This document shows, piece by piece, positions 60,827 through 64,000 of a DNA stretch of 64,000 nucleotides (position 1 is its first letter; each line of letters begins with the position of its first letter). The translations under genes were made by a program, and so were the position numbers. The DNA comes from Chondrus crispus. Taxonomy: Eukaryota; Rhodophyta; Florideophyceae; Gigartinales; Gigartinaceae. The stretch is taken from NCBI RefSeq assembly GCF_000350225.1, contig NW_005179061.1, forward strand, positions 62,001 through 126,000, read 5' to 3'. Under the pieces are notes generated by a model. That model saw nothing but the letters and a program-made list of their open reading frames with translations, searched no databases and was not told the origin of the DNA.

Positions 60827-63800
60827 CTATTGTTGCTGCTGCTGTAGTTGGCATCGTCTTGACAGTTTGGTAATCGGAGCGACCGTACTCTTCTCGGCGA
60901 TGGAATTGGCTTGCGGCGTGGCTGCAGCTTCACTTCCACCACCACTATTAACGTCCTTCTCGCCCTCCTCCTCATCCTCCTCGCCGTCGCTGTCCACGTC
61001 TTCATCGTCATCAATGTTCGCTATGAACTCAGGTCGGAACGAGCGCTCCAGATGAATACCATCAGGGAGGTCATGGTCCTCCGGCGTGACGTACATATGG
61101 TAACGGAGCCTGCTTGAGTCTCCTTTGAAACCCACATCCCCAGTTCCAGCATGCATCAAATCGCCTCTGCCAACGAATATAGAGTACGGCGGGATGGAGA
61201 CGATGGTTGCTGGAGTCAGCTTGGCTGCCTCTCTGAGGTTATTATCATCAGGAGATACGGAATTAACCTGCGCGATGCGAATGTGAGAGCCTTCGCATAC
61301 CCATAGCCTGACTTCCCTTTCCCCTGAGCAGATCGTGAAAAACCCAGGACACTTCGAATTCTCCTGAACTTGGGAAGCCATCAGCGTAGGAAAGTCCGTG
61401 TGAACCTTCTGCTTGTCGCACTTCTTCGAAGTGTACAGCCAACGGCCCCCACTGTTCGGAATGTACATGTTGGTGCGGTCAGAACTGGAGTTGTTCCAAG
61501 CTCGTAGAGCTGCCATTGCCTGCCCGACACGCACGTCCAAAAACACACGCGATTTGAAGGCCCAACGGCGCAAAGGATTCCCTTCAACCGCTGTTGTCAT
61601 TCCGTAGTTAGTGGCGAGATATCGCCCGATGCCCTTCTTGCCTGCTTCGCTGTCAGCTTCATGTCCACGGTTGAGAATGTGCGTCCACTCCAACGGCGTC
61701 TGCTCGGAGGTAGACTGCTGATTAACACCAGGGAGAGACTGCATTGCATCTTCACGGAGGCGTTTATAGAAGAGACCGTTCTCCAGACGCGGAAGGTTGA
61801 TGTCGCTCAAGGTCTCAGGCACGCGAGCATCATCGAGAAACCCTTCAAGGATGCAATATCCAAGTCTCCTTAGTCTTTCGTTGCACTCTGCAAAGTAGGC
61901 AATTGAGACAGTGTCGTTGCAAGTCGATGAAGCCCACAACCTTTCCGACCCAGACAGCTCGCTGTAGCAGTCCGGTTCCATGTCTTCAGGATGTCGCGAA
62001 TAGTAGTTGTAGGCAGCTCGGTAGAACACGATTTCATGGTTGCGACGCAAGTCATCAACATTGAGACATATATTGCTTCGATGCTCATGCGCAACATGAA
62101 TCGCCTCTAGGAATGGCTTCACATGCTCAATTGGGTTGGTTCTCGGCCAACGGCTCGGCAAACATCGAGAGAAGCGTGTCCACAGCGGCCAAACAGGACC
62201 TTTGTACGGTTCAGGATCGCTGTACCCGTCAGGAAGGTTAGGGGGTAAGCTGTCGTTGTATCTCTCCGTGCTTTCTGGTTCAGCGTCCTCTGAACCACAA
62301 CCATCACGAAGTTCCATGGAAACGCTCGGTGATCGTCGAGATACTTCGAGTCCCATTGACTGAAGAACTGTTTTTTGCACTTCCCACGCGAGCCCATCCA
62401 AGACATACTTGACCTCCTTCTTGACAATTTCCACTTGCTTGGGGTTCAACGTGCGCTCTTTCCGGCCCCGCGAACTAGAGCCAGCAGCCTTCGTCGTGCT
62501 TCTACGAGTGGAAAACCTCTTCGTCTTTTGCTTCTTACTGCTTTCATTCTCGTTCGTATTCCGAGAAGCCACATGCCGCTTTCTTTTGCTCCTCCGTGTG
62601 GAAGGTAACTTAGGAGTAGCAACCACGTCCGTCGCCGAGTGCTTGTCTTGTGTGCCATCCCCCCCTCCTTCTATTTCCCCTTCTCCTTCTCCTTCTCCCT
62701 CTCCTTCTCCTTCTCCTTCTTCTTCTTCTTCTTCTCTTTCTTCTTCTTCTCCCTCTCCGCTTCCTCCTTCTCCTTCTCGTCGTCCTTCTGCGGCTTGATT
62801 TCTATTCGATGCTTCCAATCCCTCCCTTGCCTCAGCGGGAATGGACTTGGCACTGCTTTCGGCCACGCGACCGCGGACAGCCTTAATAGCCGAAGTTTCT
62901 TCTCCCGCCGAAGAAACGCGGACCACAGAGTGGCTCGATGCTTGCGTAGTAGAAGGGGGAGTTGCAGGAAGAGGCGGAGGAGATTCTATGATCCCAAAAG
63001 CCTTCTTCAAGTGTCTCCTCATCCTCGACAGGAGAAGCGCTTGTGCAGATGGCTTTCGAGACTTGACAGTACCGAAATCCCGGAACAGTGCGATTGCCAA
63101 ATGGCGAATACTCCTACCTTCCGACGCCGTGAACATGATCTCCTTCCCAAGCACGTCGGTGACCTCCATTGACTTGAAGGAGGCAACGCGAACGATCTCT
63201 GTATAGATCTTCATAATAGCCTTGTAAAAGTCACTCCGAAAGGACTCGAAGTTGCCCTGCCTCTTCTCTTTTAATCGTTTTTGAAGAACATCCAATGCGA
63301 AGCAATATGCTCCGTCATCCATGGAGTTGAGAATGTTACTCGACAGATGCGTAACTCCAAGGGGGGCTACTGAATCTGAAGAGCCTTTGCGCAGCTCCTC
63401 ATAGACCGCCTCGACCTTTTCGTAGCAAGATTTGCTTCTTGCCAGGCGGAGGGCGATGGATGCATACCTCATCATGTGCCTCATCCTTGACTTCTTCTTC
63501 TTCTTCGACGATGTCTTCCAAACCTTGTCGTCGACATTCGCCTCCAAAAACGAAGCCGCCAGCTTCGTGGCCATCATGTCATTGAGAGAGACATTTTTCT
63601 CTTCGCGTAGAATTTGACAGGTACTGATGGCCCCGTGAATGTGGTCTAGAAAGTCCGGAACAATCACATTGGAGGCAACTTCGTTGAGGTGTCGAGCGAT
63701 TTGCAACATCTCCAATGCAGTGAGATGCTTTTCATCCTTACGCGTCCATAGACGAACGGGAGCGCTTCGCAAGAGCTGCATCCACTTGTCATCTTTATGC

Positions 63801-64000
63801 ATGAGATCCTTGAGAGCTTTGAGGCGATGGCGCCCGTCCATGAGCACCAAGTCCACTTGCAACTTGCCCTCCTCTACTACCACTCTGGAAACATCATCCT
63901 CGTCGTTCGCAGCCGCCTTCTTCTTGATGGCCACGGAGAACTGGCTTGCCCCCTCAATCCAATCCAGCTCTTCCAAGCGGTCCTTCAACTCCAACAACTT
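60827..64000 (-). CDS. ParB-like / 2OG-Fe(II) oxygenase fusion protein (copy 3), N-terminus outside window
   Basis: Open to the window edge with no ATG start, so the N-terminus (where copy 2 has its zinc finger) is missing. Counting from 63997 as residue 1, the ParB-like box is LVLMDGRHRLKAL (50-62). Residues 70-330 are helical. A Lys/Arg-rich linker and an extended Glu/Gly run (near 405-450, encoded by a CTTCTC-type repeat at 62680-62780) follow. The conserved C-terminal block starts around LPDGYSDPEPYKGP. The oxygenase residues are H866, D868 (HTD), H949 (VGRGDLMHAG) and R965 (LRYHMY). The end of this frame is LQQQQQ. Another frame stays open beyond the stop to 60793 and encodes an acidic tail like those of the paralogues, so a late frameshift is possible. 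It is the best-preserved copy apart from 44892-48467. Confidence 0.8.
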   Translation of the reverse strand, partial: KLLELKDRLEELDWIEGASQFSVAIKKKAAANDEDDVSRVVVEEGKLQVDLVLMDGRHRLKALKDLMHKDDKWMQLLRSAPVRLWTRKDEKHLTALEMLQIARHLNEVASNVIVPDFLDHIHGAISTCQILREEKNVSLNDMMATKLAASFLEANVDDKVWKTSSKKKKKSRMRHMMRYASIALRLARSKSCYEKVEAVYEELRKGSSDSVAPLGVTHLSSNILNSMDDGAYCFALDVLQKRLKEKRQGNFESFRSDFYKAIMKIYTEIVRVASFKSMEVTDVLGKEIMFTASEGRSIRHLAIALFRDFGTVKSRKPSAQALLLSRMRRHLKKAFGIIESPPPLPATPPSTTQASSHSVVRVSSAGEETSAIKAVRGRVAESSAKSIPAEAREGLEASNRNQAAEGRREGEGGSGEGEEEEREEEEEEGEGEGEGEGEGEGEIEGGGDGTQDKHSATDVVATPKLPSTRRSKRKRHVASRNTNENESSKKQKTKRFSTRRSTTKAAGSSSRGRKERTLNPKQVEIVKKEVKYVLDGLAWEVQKTVLQSMGLEVSRRSPSVSMELRDGCGSEDAEPESTERYNDSLPPNLPDGYSDPEPYKGPVWPLWTRFSRCLPSRWPRTNPIEHVKPFLEAIHVAHEHRSNICLNVDDLRRNHEIVFYRAAYNYYSRHPEDMEPDCYSELSGSERLWASSTCNDTVSIAYFAECNERLRRLGYCILEGFLDDARVPETLSDINLPRLENGLFYKRLREDAMQSLPGVNQQSTSEQTPLEWTHILNRGHEADSEAGKKGIGRYLATNYGMTTAVEGNPLRRWAFKSRVFLDVRVGQAMAALRAWNNSSSDRTNMYIPNSGGRWLYTSKKCDKQKVHTDFPTLMASQVQENSKCPGFFTICSGEREVRLWVCEGSHIRIAQVNSVSPDDNNLREAAKLTPATIVSIPPYSIFVGRGDLMHAGTGDVGFKGDSSRLRYHMYVTPEDHDLPDGIHLERSFRPEFIANIDDDEDVDSDGEEDEEEGEKDVNSGGGSEAAATPQANSIAEKSTVAPITKLSRRCQLQQQQQ
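62680..62780. repeat. CTTCTC microsatellite inside the copy-3 gene
   Basis: A run of CTTCTC and CTTCTT units keeps the reading frame and encodes a Glu/Gly-rich linker between the ParB-like and oxygenase halves. Length variation here would change linker length without shifting frame when whole units are gained or lost. Confidence 0.8.

Overview
This is nuclear-type eukaryotic DNA. It has long intronless reading frames with their own TATA boxes and AATAAA signals, a chromodomain-bearing Ty3/gypsy retrotransposon, a DIRS-type retroelement remnant, chromatin-type domains (SET, chromodomain) and abundant non-coding repeats. The taxon cannot be fixed from sequence alone. An intron-poor alga or a fungus would both fit. 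No ordinary housekeeping gene was recognised, so this looks like a repeat-rich accessory region.

Layout. 1-1383 is a decayed DIRS-type RNase H/tyrosine recombinase fragment on the minus strand. 1384-13991 is a young, apparently complete Ty3/gypsy element on the minus strand. It has 600-bp LTRs that look identical by eye, gag, pol with a C-terminal chromodomain, and an extra antisense gene with its own promoter and poly(A) signal. Its two flanks are different broken genes and there is no target duplication. 13992-17265 is a broken ParB-like/2-oxoglutarate oxygenase gene cut by the LTR. 18171-20405 encodes an RNase II/R-like protein whose catalytic aspartates are mostly replaced. 21513-23066 and 26983-27945 are unrecognised. 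23-31 kb is otherwise repeats.

31.5-64 kb holds the most unusual genes. One is a tyrosine-recombinase-like plus RecQ helicase fusion (31571-36175). Two are copies of a fusion between a beta-class DNA amino-methyltransferase and a SET domain (37962-40964, and 54357-57316, the latter frameshifted). Two further ParB-like/2OG-Fe(II) oxygenase genes lie at 44892-48467 and 60827 to the window edge. A ParB-like-only gene (49181-51148) is divergent from an unknown gene (51804-53537) across a palindromic minisatellite.

The order methyltransferase-SET / repeat block A / palindromic 123-bp satellite and block B / ParB-oxygenase occurs twice (about 38-48.5 kb and 54-64 kb). The region is therefore best read as two diverged copies of one module. 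My inference is that the module carries a chromatin and DNA-mark 'writer' (methylase plus SET) and an 'oxidiser or eraser' coupled to a ParB-like domain, possibly mobilised or maintained by the recombinase-helicase. Domain assignments come from motifs read by eye; function and mobility are untested.
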